Assembly (NCBI GenBank): GCA_963787005.1
Contig: CAWBBX010000130.1
Coordinates: forward strand, 1 to 64,000
Direction of reading: 5' to 3'
From: FEN-1297 sp963787005
GTDB taxonomy: Bacteria; Bacteroidota; Ignavibacteria; Ignavibacteriales; Ignavibacteriaceae
Length of the DNA: 64,000 nt
This document shows, piece after piece, positions 43,770-52,134 of the stretch. How positions within the stretch are numbered: position 1 is the first letter of the stretch; the number at the start of each line of letters is the position of its first letter. Under the pieces are notes generated by a model. That model worked only from the letters and a program-made list of their open reading frames with translations, had not been told where the DNA came from and made no database searches. Position numbers and translations under genes: made by a program.

Positions 43770-45098
43770 TTATTTTAAAAAGATAATTTTCCGAACTTGC
43801 AAATCTTCCCCGTACTTTAAACTAACAAGATAAATTCCCGAAGCGGCGCGCCCGACTTTTTCACTTTGCCCGGACCAGCGAACCGTATGAACGCCCGGAT
43901 TTTCAATATCGTTGATCAATGTCTGAACCGGCGAACCGAGTACATCATATATTTCAATAACAACTTTACCTGTGTGCGGCAGGGAATATTGAATTGTCGT
44001 ACTCGGGTTAAAAGGATTAGGAAATATTTTCAGCTCAAACTGCGTAACAATATTTTTCCCTCTACTTACCAAAGTAGGATTTATCCCTAAAAACGCGTCC
44101 AGCGCTGCAGTAGGTTCCTTTGTTACCGGATCCCACGCTCCCAAATTGTATCCATGCCAGTCATAACACTCAGGCTCCCAATAAAACACTCCCAGGCCTC
44201 CCGCGGATTTTGTTTTTGCAATCAAATCCAGAAGATAATGATTTGCCTCAACCGGCTTGTCGTAGGGATAGCCTGCTTCACAAACCATTACTCTTGTATT
44301 ATACCTTGCGATCATATCCTTCATAGTTATCAGCGCAAGACTATCGTCATCGGCCCACGACAATTTTGCCCAATAAGGATATACCGACATTCCTATTATA
44401 TCCCATTCGGCACCGTGACTCTTCAGGCCGTCGAAAATTGTTCTAAAGAGTTCATCTTTATGCCCGTCCTCCAGATGAATAACAACCTGTATCGTACTGT
44501 CAACTGATTTAACCGCATTATATCCGCTCTTTATCAACCGGGCAAAATTATCCATATTTGAAGGAGCCGCGCCGTCGGGCCATAACATTCCGTGCCCGAC
44601 CTCATTACCCAGCTGCACCCACTCAGGAACAACACCGAGCGTTTTAAGTGTATCCAGAACACTGTACACATGGTTATAAACATCTTGCTGCAATTGAGGA
44701 AAAGAATCGTCCGCCCAAGCGGCAGGTTTTGTCTGGTGCCCCGGGTCCGCCCACGTATCGCTGAAATGAAAATCCAGCATGATCTTAAATCCCATACTGT
44801 CGGCTATGAAAGATTTACGCACGATATCTTTTATGCCGTTGTATCCTTCCGCCGGGTTTACCCAAACCCTAAATCGTAATGCGTTTATTCCTTTTTCCTT
44901 TAAAATTTCCAGGCAATTTTTTTTAACGCCTGAATTATCTTTAAATACGTATCCGGAGTCTTCCATTTCCGTCAGCCAGCTTACATCGGCACCGTTTGCA
45001 AACTGAGCTTTTGCCGGCTGGGATTCTGATAGAAATAGTATAATAAAAAATAGGATAATCAATTGAATTTGATTTAATGATCTTGAGTCTTTTTCCAT
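43770..45098 (-). CDS. Secreted GH53 endo-beta-1,4-galactanase with T9SS sorting domain
   Basis: A 442-residue secreted enzyme. Signal peptide to about residue 32 (PAKAQ). GH53 catalytic domain about 33-338: GADVSWLTEMEDSGYVF, LRFRVWVNPAEGYNG, MLDFHFSDTWADPGHQTKPAAW, acid/base Glu166 in QLGNEVGHGMLWP, and nucleophile Glu274 in VCEAGYPY. A T9SS type A domain closes the protein (FPNPFNPSTTIQYSLP...ASGIYLVSLKYG...KIIFLK). It cleaves beta-1,4-galactan side chains of pectin to galacto-oligosaccharides. The next genes, galK/galT and an SGLT-type symporter, would take up and metabolise the galactose. Confidence 0.94.
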   Translation of the reverse strand: MEKDSRSLNQIQLIILFFIILFLSESQPAKAQFANGADVSWLTEMEDSGYVFKDNSGVKKNCLEILKEKGINALRFRVWVNPAEGYNGIKDIVRKSFIADSMGFKIMLDFHFSDTWADPGHQTKPAAWADDSFPQLQQDVYNHVYSVLDTLKTLGVVPEWVQLGNEVGHGMLWPDGAAPSNMDNFARLIKSGYNAVKSVDSTIQVVIHLEDGHKDELFRTIFDGLKSHGAEWDIIGMSVYPYWAKLSWADDDSLALITMKDMIARYNTRVMVCEAGYPYDKPVEANHYLLDLIAKTKSAGGLGVFYWEPECYDWHGYNLGAWDPVTKEPTAALDAFLGINPTLVSRGKNIVTQFELKIFPNPFNPSTTIQYSLPHTGKVVIEIYDVLGSPVQTLINDIENPGVHTVRWSGQSEKVGRAASGIYLVSLKYGEDLQVRKIIFLK

Positions 45099-45158
45099 TG
45101 TCCGGATAAGTATTTTATAGTTTAAACTGCCGGTTATTTTACTTATGACAAGTGCTTA

Positions 45159-45172
45159 GTATAATATTATAC
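45159..45172. promoter_or_regulatory. Perfect AT palindrome upstream of the galactanase gene
   Basis: GTATAATATTATAC, a 14-bp perfect palindrome 61 bp before the GH53 start. It contains TATAAT on the minus strand and may be an operator overlapping a -10. No good -35 was found. Confidence 0.35.
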
Positions 45173-45316
45173 AAGATAATACTTATAATTATAATTTTGG
45201 AGACTGGTTATAAATATAGGAATTTGCTTAGTTTTGCAAATAAGAAGGGTACCGGGAAATTAGTATCTCGATGAGCTCTGAATTTAAGATAATATACTGA
45301 GGAATAGTTGAGTTAT

Positions 45317-46381
45317 TTATCTTTTCTTATTTGTTTTACCGTAGTGAACCGTCGAAAGCTTTCTCAGAACCTTTGCGCTGTACTCGGGAGTTATGTCGCG
45401 CTGAGGTTCGGCCAGCATTTCATAACCGACCATAAATTTCTTAATGCTTGCCGATCTTAACAGCGGCGGATAAAAGTGCATGTGAAAATGCCATTCCGCA
45501 TGTTCCTTACCGTCCGTCGGCGACTGATGAATACCCGACGAATACGGGAACCAAGTCCGGAAAAGATTATCGTACTTAACGGTTATCTTTTTTAAGATAT
45601 TCGCAAATCCTTTTACTTCTCTTGAATTAAAATTCAAAATATTAGAAACTCTCCTCTTCGAAATTATCATTATCTCGAAAGGCCATACAGCCCAAAAAGG
45701 GACGAGTGCGGTAAACGTATCGTTCTCATAAACGATCCGTTCTTTTAATCTTCTTTCCTTCTTCAGATAATCTGAGAGCATACTCCTGCCGTGCTTATTA
45801 TAATATTGACGAAACCTGGCCGTCTCCTTTGCAGGTTCCATCGGAACACTTTCCTGCGCCCAGATCTGGCAGTGCGGATGGGGATTGCTGTTTCCCATCA
45901 TCGCGCCTTTGTTCTCGAATATCTGCACATGCTTGATAAACTTCTTTGAACCGAGCTCTTTAAATTCCTTCCGCCATGTTTTAATCACATTAACAATATC
46001 TTTCTCTTTCATCTCCGCCAGAGTCAGATCGTGGCGCGGCGAAAAATTTACTACCCTGCATATTCCTTTTTCACTTTTCGAGGTCAATAATTCATCTCTC
46101 GATTCACTTGCAGCAGGAATATCTTCCAATATAGCTGAAAAATCATTTGTAAAAACGAATGTGCTCTTATAATCCGGATTCACCTCACCATTCGCCCTAA
46201 TATTCCCGGGACACAAATAACAGTCCGGTTCATAACTGCGCCTCCTATCCCGTTTACTATGAGCCACTTCGCCCTGCCACGGCCGATTTGTCCGGTGCGG
46301 CGATACAAGCACCCACTCGCCGGTTAATATATTTTTTCGCCTGTGGGGATATTTATTAATTTCTGAGTTTTGCATTTTCAT
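45317..46381 (-). CDS. galT: Galactose-1-phosphate uridylyltransferase
   Basis: A 354-residue GalT of the HIT superfamily, transferring UMP from UDP-glucose to galactose 1-phosphate (Leloir pathway). The N-terminal RRKNILTGEWVLVSPHRTNRPWQGEV block, the Zn-binding CYLCPGN, and the catalytic GNSNPHPHCQIWAQ (His-Pro-His nucleophile) and HFHMHFYPPLLRS blocks are intact. Its start overlaps the end of galK by 26 bp, so the two are translationally linked. Confidence 0.96.
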   Translation of the reverse strand: MKMQNSEINKYPHRRKNILTGEWVLVSPHRTNRPWQGEVAHSKRDRRRSYEPDCYLCPGNIRANGEVNPDYKSTFVFTNDFSAILEDIPAASESRDELLTSKSEKGICRVVNFSPRHDLTLAEMKEKDIVNVIKTWRKEFKELGSKKFIKHVQIFENKGAMMGNSNPHPHCQIWAQESVPMEPAKETARFRQYYNKHGRSMLSDYLKKERRLKERIVYENDTFTALVPFWAVWPFEIMIISKRRVSNILNFNSREVKGFANILKKITVKYDNLFRTWFPYSSGIHQSPTDGKEHAEWHFHMHFYPPLLRSASIKKFMVGYEMLAEPQRDITPEYSAKVLRKLSTVHYGKTNKKR

Positions 46382-47540
46382 TCCGATTAATGATATGGGT
46401 GCCGCCGCTTATTCCGCTGATATATACTTTAGCTTCAATTCCGAATTCTTCTTTATATTTCTGCAAAACGTGTTTGCTTACCGATTCTATGGCATCGTTC
46501 TTTATCAGGTTAATCGTGCATCCGCCGAATCCGCCCCCCATCATTCTTGAGCCGTAAATGTCGGGATTGTCTTTTGTGAGATCGACTAAATAATCCAGTT
46601 CCGCGCAGCTGACTTCGTAATCCATGCTTAAGCCTTCGTGCGTTTTATACATAAGCGAGCCGAAAGTCTTAAGATCGTGCTTTTCAAGCGACTCGCACGC
46701 GGAAAGCAACCTGTCATTTTCTTCTACAACGTATTTACATCTTCTATAAATAACATCATCAAGTTTAGATTTATATTCACACAGTAAATTGATTGAAACG
46801 TCCCGCAGACTTTCAACCCGCGGATGATCTTTCTGAATAATCCTAACTCCATCGCCGCATTCTTTTCTTCTCCGGTTATATTCGGAAGATGCCAGGGAGT
46901 GAGAAACACATGTGTCGAATAAAACAATCGACAGATTATCATACTCAAACGGGAAGTAGCTGTACTCCAGCGACCGGCAATCGATGCGCAGAACATTTCC
47001 CTTCTTGCCGAAAATATTTATGTACTGATCCATAATGCCGCAGTTAACTCCCACGAATTCATTCTCGGCTTTCTGAGCAATTTTAACCATAGAAAGCTTG
47101 TCGATATTTAAATCGAAGATATAGTTAAGCGCAAAAGTAAGTCCGGCCTCAAGCGCCGCTGATGAAGACAGGCCTGCGCCGATGGGTATGTCGCCTCCGA
47201 AGATACAATTGAATCCGGATAGTTCGTATCCGGCTTTTGTAAGCTGATCAACTACCCCAATCAGATAATTCGGCCAGCCTTTATCAGATTTCCGAAGATC
47301 ATCTATTTTAAAATCAAAACTGTCGTTCATATCGGCGGCTATCAATCGGCACCTTCCGTCGTCGCGCGGCGAGACAGCTAAATAAATAGCCTTATCGATT
47401 GCGGCCGGCAAAACAAAGCCCATGTTGTAATCCGTATGCTCGCCAATTAAGTTTACTCTTCCCGGAGAGCGAAATAAAACAGGATTTCCTCCGATATTTT
47501 CTTCGAACATCTTTACTATTTTATTTAATCCGGACATCAT
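46356..47540 (-). CDS. galK: Galactokinase
   Basis: A 394-residue GHMP kinase. The galactokinase signature GRVNLIGEHTDYNMGFVLP is near residue 27, the ATP loop is PIGAGLSSSAALE near 120, and GSRMMGGGFGGCTINLI is near 335; length and motif order are those of bacterial GalK. It phosphorylates galactose for GalT encoded directly downstream. Together with the secreted galactanase and the symporter it forms a complete galactan-to-glucose-1-phosphate route, except that no galE is present in the window. Confidence 0.97.
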   Translation of the reverse strand: MMSGLNKIVKMFEENIGGNPVLFRSPGRVNLIGEHTDYNMGFVLPAAIDKAIYLAVSPRDDGRCRLIAADMNDSFDFKIDDLRKSDKGWPNYLIGVVDQLTKAGYELSGFNCIFGGDIPIGAGLSSSAALEAGLTFALNYIFDLNIDKLSMVKIAQKAENEFVGVNCGIMDQYINIFGKKGNVLRIDCRSLEYSYFPFEYDNLSIVLFDTCVSHSLASSEYNRRRKECGDGVRIIQKDHPRVESLRDVSINLLCEYKSKLDDVIYRRCKYVVEENDRLLSACESLEKHDLKTFGSLMYKTHEGLSMDYEVSCAELDYLVDLTKDNPDIYGSRMMGGGFGGCTINLIKNDAIESVSKHVLQKYKEEFGIEAKVYISGISGGTHIINRNENAKLRN

Positions 47541-47648
47541 AAAATCCTGGTACTAGTTGATACCTTAAGAAGTTGAAACTTGAAAGAATGGAGTAATGGA
47601 ATATTGGGAGATTTCTTATAAATGATTTTTCACAAGTTCGGCTATGCT

Positions 47649-47727
47649 TCCAATACTCCATTACTCCAATTACTCCAATACTCCAATACTCCATTACTCC
47701 ATTACTCCATTACTCCGTCACTCCATT
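47649..47727. repeat. CCATTACTC tandem word repeat
   Basis: About nine imperfect copies of an 8-9 bp unit (CCATTACTC, CCAATACTC) in tandem, between galK and the small membrane-protein gene. Complementary words (GGAGTAATGG, 47589-47600) lie about 60 bp away, so the pair can fold back. No coding potential. Confidence 0.75.
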
Positions 47728-47930
47728 TATTCGATCTTCACATTTTTATTTTTAATTACATAAATCAAACCGACTATCACCATAATCGCTCCCCACCATA
47801 CGTCGGGATGCGTATCGGCCAGAACCTTCTTATCCGCGGTCGGGTTTATAATAAAATAAATTCCTGTAAGGACTATTATCCCCCCCATTATCAATAGTAT
47901 CAGTCCAACGAAAAACCAGATTGGCTTCAT
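47727..47930 (-). CDS. Small two-helix membrane protein
   Basis: A 67-residue protein with two membrane segments (residues about 3-27 and 44-60) joined by a polar loop NPTADKKVLADTHPDVWW. It starts 15 bp after the symporter stop and is on the same strand, so it is probably co-transcribed. Small membrane proteins next to SSS symporters may stabilise or regulate the carrier, but nothing in the sequence proves that. No family recognised. Confidence 0.6.
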   Translation of the reverse strand: MKPIWFFVGLILLIMGGIIVLTGIYFIINPTADKKVLADTHPDVWWGAIMVIVGLIYVIKNKNVKIE

Positions 47931-47945
47931 TTTAAAATCTCCTTA

Positions 47946-49607
47946 TTACCAGAAATAAATATTAAGAAAAACAAGGACTACCAACGATATAACCGCCCAG
48001 AATTCAGGCTTCTTCATCAGCGGAATATCTTTGTTAACATTTTCTTTTGTTAATCCCTTGACTAATCCGACAAGTTCTTCCTTCGGCTTTTTCTTCGTGA
48101 AGAAGCTTATCACTATTGTAACTATGAAGCATATAAGCCATGCCCACCAGGCTCTCCAGAAGTTTGCAGCCATTTCGCTTGAGTGATCCGACATAGTGAT
48201 AAAACTCCGGCTGATCCAATCGAACTTAACCGCGATGTAGAGCGTAAACGAAGAGCCCATTCCGGCTACAAGTCCCCAGAAAGCTCCGGCCGGCGTAATC
48301 CATACTATAAACATACCGAGAAGCATGGTGGCGAAGAGCGGCGCGTTAACCCAGGAAAAGATAGCCTGCATATAATCCATTATGCTCGGAAAACTCATCG
48401 CCCAGTATGCGGTGCCGAGACTTAAAATTATACCTACAATTGTTGCGGCTCTTCCCATCCATAATAGATGTGCGTCTGAAGCGTTTTTATTTATTACCGA
48501 TTTATAAATATCGTAGGTCCATACCGTGTTGAAGGCGCTTATATTGCCCGCCTGCCCGGCCATAAAACCGGCAAGCAGAGCCGTAACACCGAGACCGACG
48601 AGTCCGGTGGGATAATACCGGGCGATGAGCAGCGGCAGAGCGGAGTCGTAATTAATATGCCCCGCGTCGGACAGCAAATGAAATCCGCTTCCGGGATCGT
48701 GAGCTAAAATTAATGCGATGAGTCCGGCGAGCACTACGATAAAAGGCAGCGCCATCTTAAAGAACGAAGCTAGGATCGGTGTCATCCTCGCGGAGCGAAG
48801 ATCTTTAGCCGAGAACGCTCTCTGCACCACCAGAAAGTCGGTTGTCCAATAGCCGAACGAGAGAACAAATCCGAGTCCCAGAACAATTCCTCCCCACGTA
48901 ACCATCATACCGTTCTGAGTAGGATCTCCGGAAGTAGACCACAAGGTATTGAACGACTGAGGTATCCTCGCGAAGACTTGATGAAATCCGCCGACTTCAA
49001 CTACACCGAGTATCGAGACCAAAAACAAACCGAACCATATAAGAAAGAACTGTATTATCTCGGTGAAGATGGCAGACATCAATCCGCTGAGCGTTACGTA
49101 AGCGGCTACCGTAACGGCGGCGGCCCACATGCTAACGTGCCACGACCATCCGAAAAACGTATGAAGCACAAGAGCCATCGCGTAAAGATTTATACCGGAA
49201 ACCAAAAGCGTCATAATAGCGAACGCTATGCCGTTAAGCACCCTTGTCTTCTCGTCGAACCTAAGTTTAAGATAACCGGGCACAGATTTGATCTTGCTGC
49301 TGTAGTAAAAAGGCATCATGTATACACCCAGGAAAAGCATAGCGGGAATTGCGCCGATCCAGTAGAAGTGGGCAACATACATTCCGTACTTAAAAGTATT
49401 GCCTGTCATCCCGAGTATTTCGAGAGCACCGAGGTTGGCGGATAGGAAAGCGAGCCCCGCCACCCACGAGCTGTTCTTTCTTCCCGCGAGGAAGAAGTCC
49501 TCTTCACTCTTTGTGAATTTTTTCAGATAGAAACCGATACCGATAACAAAACCGAAGTACACAGCTATGATAAGCCAGTCAACGTAGGACAGACCGATTT
49601 GTTCCAT
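47946..49607 (-). CDS. Sodium/sugar symporter, SSS (SGLT-like) family
   Basis: A 553-residue carrier with about 14 helices, beginning DWLIIAVYFGFVIGIGFYLKKFTKSEEDFFLAGRKNSSWVAGLAFLSANLGALEILGMTGNTFKYG, the SGLT-type helix 1-2 region. GLTALLAGFMAGQAGNISAFNTVWTYDIYK is the sodium-site helix-8 block. Length agrees with bacterial sodium/galactose transporters. Being in the galactanase-galK-galT group and next to a LacI regulator, it probably takes up galactose with Na+. A TTGACA lies at 49750-49745 upstream, but its -10 match is weak. Confidence 0.9.
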   Translation of the reverse strand: MEQIGLSYVDWLIIAVYFGFVIGIGFYLKKFTKSEEDFFLAGRKNSSWVAGLAFLSANLGALEILGMTGNTFKYGMYVAHFYWIGAIPAMLFLGVYMMPFYYSSKIKSVPGYLKLRFDEKTRVLNGIAFAIMTLLVSGINLYAMALVLHTFFGWSWHVSMWAAAVTVAAYVTLSGLMSAIFTEIIQFFLIWFGLFLVSILGVVEVGGFHQVFARIPQSFNTLWSTSGDPTQNGMMVTWGGIVLGLGFVLSFGYWTTDFLVVQRAFSAKDLRSARMTPILASFFKMALPFIVVLAGLIALILAHDPGSGFHLLSDAGHINYDSALPLLIARYYPTGLVGLGVTALLAGFMAGQAGNISAFNTVWTYDIYKSVINKNASDAHLLWMGRAATIVGIILSLGTAYWAMSFPSIMDYMQAIFSWVNAPLFATMLLGMFIVWITPAGAFWGLVAGMGSSFTLYIAVKFDWISRSFITMSDHSSEMAANFWRAWWAWLICFIVTIVISFFTKKKPKEELVGLVKGLTKENVNKDIPLMKKPEFWAVISLVVLVFLNIYFW

Positions 49608-49763
49608 TTAACCCTCGTTTTAGGTTATGCAAATAGAATTAAGATTTATTGAGTTTTCAAAGCCGGTAAACATGAAGTCGAAGCAATCTAAGCAACACCT
49701 GTTTTTACGAACAGACACTATTAAAATTGTACTTCAAATAAATTTGTCAATAATTAATACGAC

Positions 49764-50771
49764 TCAAGTTGAGCCTCTAATTATAAGCTTCGTGTCCAAC
49801 GTTATCATCTTTGCGCAGGTTAATTTTTTACCGTTCTCGATCATGCCGATAAGTATCTCGGCAGCTTTCTTTCCCATTTCAAATGAAGGCTGATCTACAG
49901 TAGTAAGAGGAGGATCCACCATGCTGGTTATTTTATTATTTGAAAATCCCACGATACCTATATCATCCGGAATTTTTAATCCGGCTTCGCGTATTCTCTG
50001 ATAAGCGCCGATAGCGACGGGATCGTTAACAGCAAATACGGCATCGGGTACAACATTATTCTTAAGCAGGCAGTCCATTGCATCGTAGCCGTCGTTTTCA
50101 TGCAGTCCGCCGTAATGCACAAGATCTTTGTTAAAAGGTATGCCCGCTTTCTTCAATGCTTCCTTATATCCGCCGAGGCGCTGCAGGCATATATCAAGAT
50201 CTTTAGGACCACCGAAGTGCGCTATTTTTTTATAGCCTTTATTGACGAGATAGGTAACTGCTTCGAACGCACTTTTGCAGTCATCTATAACAACCTTGTT
50301 GGCCGATATATCTTTGCATACACGGTCAAAGAATACTAATGGTATACCTCTGTCTATTACACTTTGGAAATGTCCGCTGTTCTTCGTGTCCTGAGAGATC
50401 GAAGCGACAATACCTGCCACCCTCTGCTGAACCAAAGCGTTCGTGTTTATCACTTCCCTTTCGAAGCTCTCATTAGATTGACACACAATTATTGTATATC
50501 CCGAATGATATGCTACGTCTTCAATTCCGCTGATCGCGGAAGAAAAAAAGTCGTGCTTAATTTCCGGAACAATTACACCGATAATAGTTGTTCTATTGTT
50601 TTTCAGGCTTTGGGCGATAGGGTTGGGTTTATAATTGAATTCTTTAGCGATCTTTTTAACCTTCATTTTGGTTTCAGTTTTTATATCGGGATGATCGCTG
50701 AGAGCCCTGGAAACCGTGGAGGGGGAAATTCCCAGTTTTTTCGCTATGTCGGTAATTGTTGTGTGTTTCAT
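49764..50771 (-). CDS. LacI-family transcriptional regulator
   Basis: A 335-residue regulator starting at ATG 50771; an upstream in-frame extension runs into the operator region and is unlikely. The N-terminal HTH is TTITDIAKKLGISPSTVSRALSDHPDIKTETKMKVKKIAKEFNYKPNPIAQSLK. A periplasmic-binding-protein-like effector domain follows (IIGVIVPEIKHDFFSSAISGIEDVA, GIVGFSNNKITSMVDPPLTTVDQPSFEMGKKAAEILI). Its promoter carries tandem operator boxes, implying autoregulation. It lies between the galactose symporter and the divergent hexuronate genes and could serve either. Confidence 0.95.
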   Translation of the reverse strand: MKHTTITDIAKKLGISPSTVSRALSDHPDIKTETKMKVKKIAKEFNYKPNPIAQSLKNNRTTIIGVIVPEIKHDFFSSAISGIEDVAYHSGYTIIVCQSNESFEREVINTNALVQQRVAGIVASISQDTKNSGHFQSVIDRGIPLVFFDRVCKDISANKVVIDDCKSAFEAVTYLVNKGYKKIAHFGGPKDLDICLQRLGGYKEALKKAGIPFNKDLVHYGGLHENDGYDAMDCLLKNNVVPDAVFAVNDPVAIGAYQRIREAGLKIPDDIGIVGFSNNKITSMVDPPLTTVDQPSFEMGKKAAEILIGMIENGKKLTCAKMITLDTKLIIRGST

Positions 50772-50776
50772 AATTA

Positions 50777-50800
50777 CAAACGTTTGCGGTAACGTTTGCA
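50777..50800. promoter_or_regulatory. Tandem LacI-type operator boxes
   Basis: CAAACGTTTG (50777-50786), a perfect palindrome with the CG centre typical of LacI-family sites, and GGTAACGTTTGCA (50788-50800), directly adjacent. They fill the space from the -10 of the lacI promoter to five bases before its ATG, where no Shine-Dalgarno is seen, so bound repressor would block both transcription start and elongation. Confidence 0.75.
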
Positions 50801-50828
50801 ATATACATTTTGGAAAATAAATTGTCAA
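50800..50828 (-). promoter_or_regulatory. lacI promoter
   Basis: Minus strand TTGACA (50828-50823), 17-bp spacer, TATATT (50805-50800), immediately followed by the operator boxes. Same boxes and spacing as the iclR-1 and sialidase promoters. Confidence 0.75.
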
Positions 50829-50987
50829 GATTTTTTTCTTTTAACCGGCCTTTTAGGAATTCCCGGTTTAATTTGCACTCATCTTTTAGCTTAAGGCACC
50901 CTCCTCTATTCTATTATATAGGGCTATAATTCCCCGCATTTGACCTGCCCTACACGTATTTGATTATTATAGAAGTTATATTTATTA

Positions 50988-51037
50988 TTGAATCGGTTCA
51001 AATATCTATTGAACTTTAAGCGATTCCCGCTTTTAAT
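50988..51037 (+). promoter_or_regulatory. Candidate operator and promoter of the fructuronate reductase/uxuA genes
   Basis: TTGAATCGGTTCAA (50988-51001), a near-perfect palindrome with one mismatched pair, lies eight bases upstream of TTGAAC (51009-51014), 17-bp spacer, TTTAAT (51032-51037). The gene starts at 51142. The position upstream of -35 would suit an activator or a repressor binding in pairs. Nothing else is visible in the divergent spacer 50829-51141. Confidence 0.45.
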
Positions 51038-51141
51038 TATTTATACGGCCTACGAAAATTATAGCACGGAACTCTAAATTTATCGCGGGTTTACTTCTCC
51101 GGAACATTGTTCTTTAATCCCAAAAATAAAAGGGTTTTTTA

Positions 51142-51969
51142 ATGAGCTATTTGAATTCGATATTTAATCTTCAAGATAAGGTGGCGGTTATTACCGGCGG
51201 AAGCGGAGTTATAGGATCTGCCATAGCAAAGGGATTATTGATGACCGGCGCAAAAGTTGTAATAATGGGCACAAGCGACGAAAAACTGAATCTTAAATTA
51301 GACGAACTCAAAGAATCGGGCGGTAGAGAAGTCATCGGTCTAAAATGCAATGTACTTGACGAGGAAAACCTCAGAGAGATAAACGAAAAAATTATAGACA
51401 AATTTAAACGAATAGATATTCTGATCAACGCCGCCGGGGGCAACATACCGGAAGCCACTCTAAGGCTCGATCAAAATATTTTCGATATGAAGATAAAGGA
51501 TTTTAATAAGGTAACCGATCTTAACTTCAACGGTACGGTTCTGCCCATACTCGTCTTCGGGAAGTCAATGGCGGCGCAAAAGAGCGGCTCCATTATAAAT
51601 ATTTCTTCTATGGCCACTCAAAGAGCGATTACCAGGGTTGCCGGGTATTCGGCTGCTAAAGCTGCTGTGGATAATTTCACAATGTGGCTGGCCGTAGAAG
51701 TGGCTCTTAAATTCGGAGACGGAATTCGGGTGAATGCTCTTGCGCCGGGATTTCTGCTGACGGAACAAAACAAACGGCTGCTAACCAACGAAGACGGCTG
51801 TCTTACTGAAAGAGGAGAAAGGATCATTGGACTCACGCCGTTTAAAAGGTTCGGTGATCCGGATGAACTTATCGGCCCCGCGCTTTGGCTCGCGAGTGAC
51901 GCTTCAAAATTTGTAACCGGCACAATAATACCGGTCGACGGAGGGTTCAGCGCGTTCAGCGGAATCTGA
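51142..51969 (+). CDS. uxuB: SDR-type D-mannonate oxidoreductase (fructuronate reductase)
   Basis: A 275-residue short-chain dehydrogenase. Cofactor loop TGGSGVIGSAIAKGL, NAAGGNIPEATL, catalytic Ser in NISSMATQRAI, Tyr-x-x-x-Lys in GYSAAKAAVDNF, and the extended APGFLLTEQNKRLLTNEDGCLTERGERIIGLTPFKRFGDPDEL block typical of the SDR fructuronate reductases paired with UxuA. It reduces D-fructuronate to D-mannonate. uxuA follows 165 bp downstream on the same strand. Not homologous to E. coli UxuB, which is a long-chain dehydrogenase; the symbol is used for the reaction. Confidence 0.82.
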   Translation: MSYLNSIFNLQDKVAVITGGSGVIGSAIAKGLLMTGAKVVIMGTSDEKLNLKLDELKESGGREVIGLKCNVLDEENLREINEKIIDKFKRIDILINAAGGNIPEATLRLDQNIFDMKIKDFNKVTDLNFNGTVLPILVFGKSMAAQKSGSIINISSMATQRAITRVAGYSAAKAAVDNFTMWLAVEVALKFGDGIRVNALAPGFLLTEQNKRLLTNEDGCLTERGERIIGLTPFKRFGDPDELIGPALWLASDASKFVTGTIIPVDGGFSAFSGI

Positions 51970-51971
51970 GG

Positions 51972-52071
51972 ATGCATGAAAGCATGGTTGCATGGCATAA
52001 ATCTTAGCTCATGCAGCCATGCTTCGCGAGGCGCAACATGCGTTCATGCTCACATGCAATCATGCTGCATA
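51972..52071. repeat. GCATG word repeat between uxuB and uxuA
   Basis: About 100 bp with roughly ten copies of GCATG or CATGC, arranged as an imperfect inverted repeat (left GCATGGTTGCATG, right GCATGATTGCATG in complement) around a GCTTCGCGAGGC centre. It fills the intercistronic gap and may fold in the transcript. No coding potential. Confidence 0.7.
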
Positions 52072-52134
52072 ACTTTAGAAAATTATTAATTTAAGGAGTT
52101 AGTTTTCTTTTGCGTGAAACGGAGATTGTAATCG

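Noticed and set aside
47649..47727. Possible CRISPR-like array
   Set aside because: Units are only 8-9 bp, directly abutting, with no unique spacers; it is a tandem word repeat.
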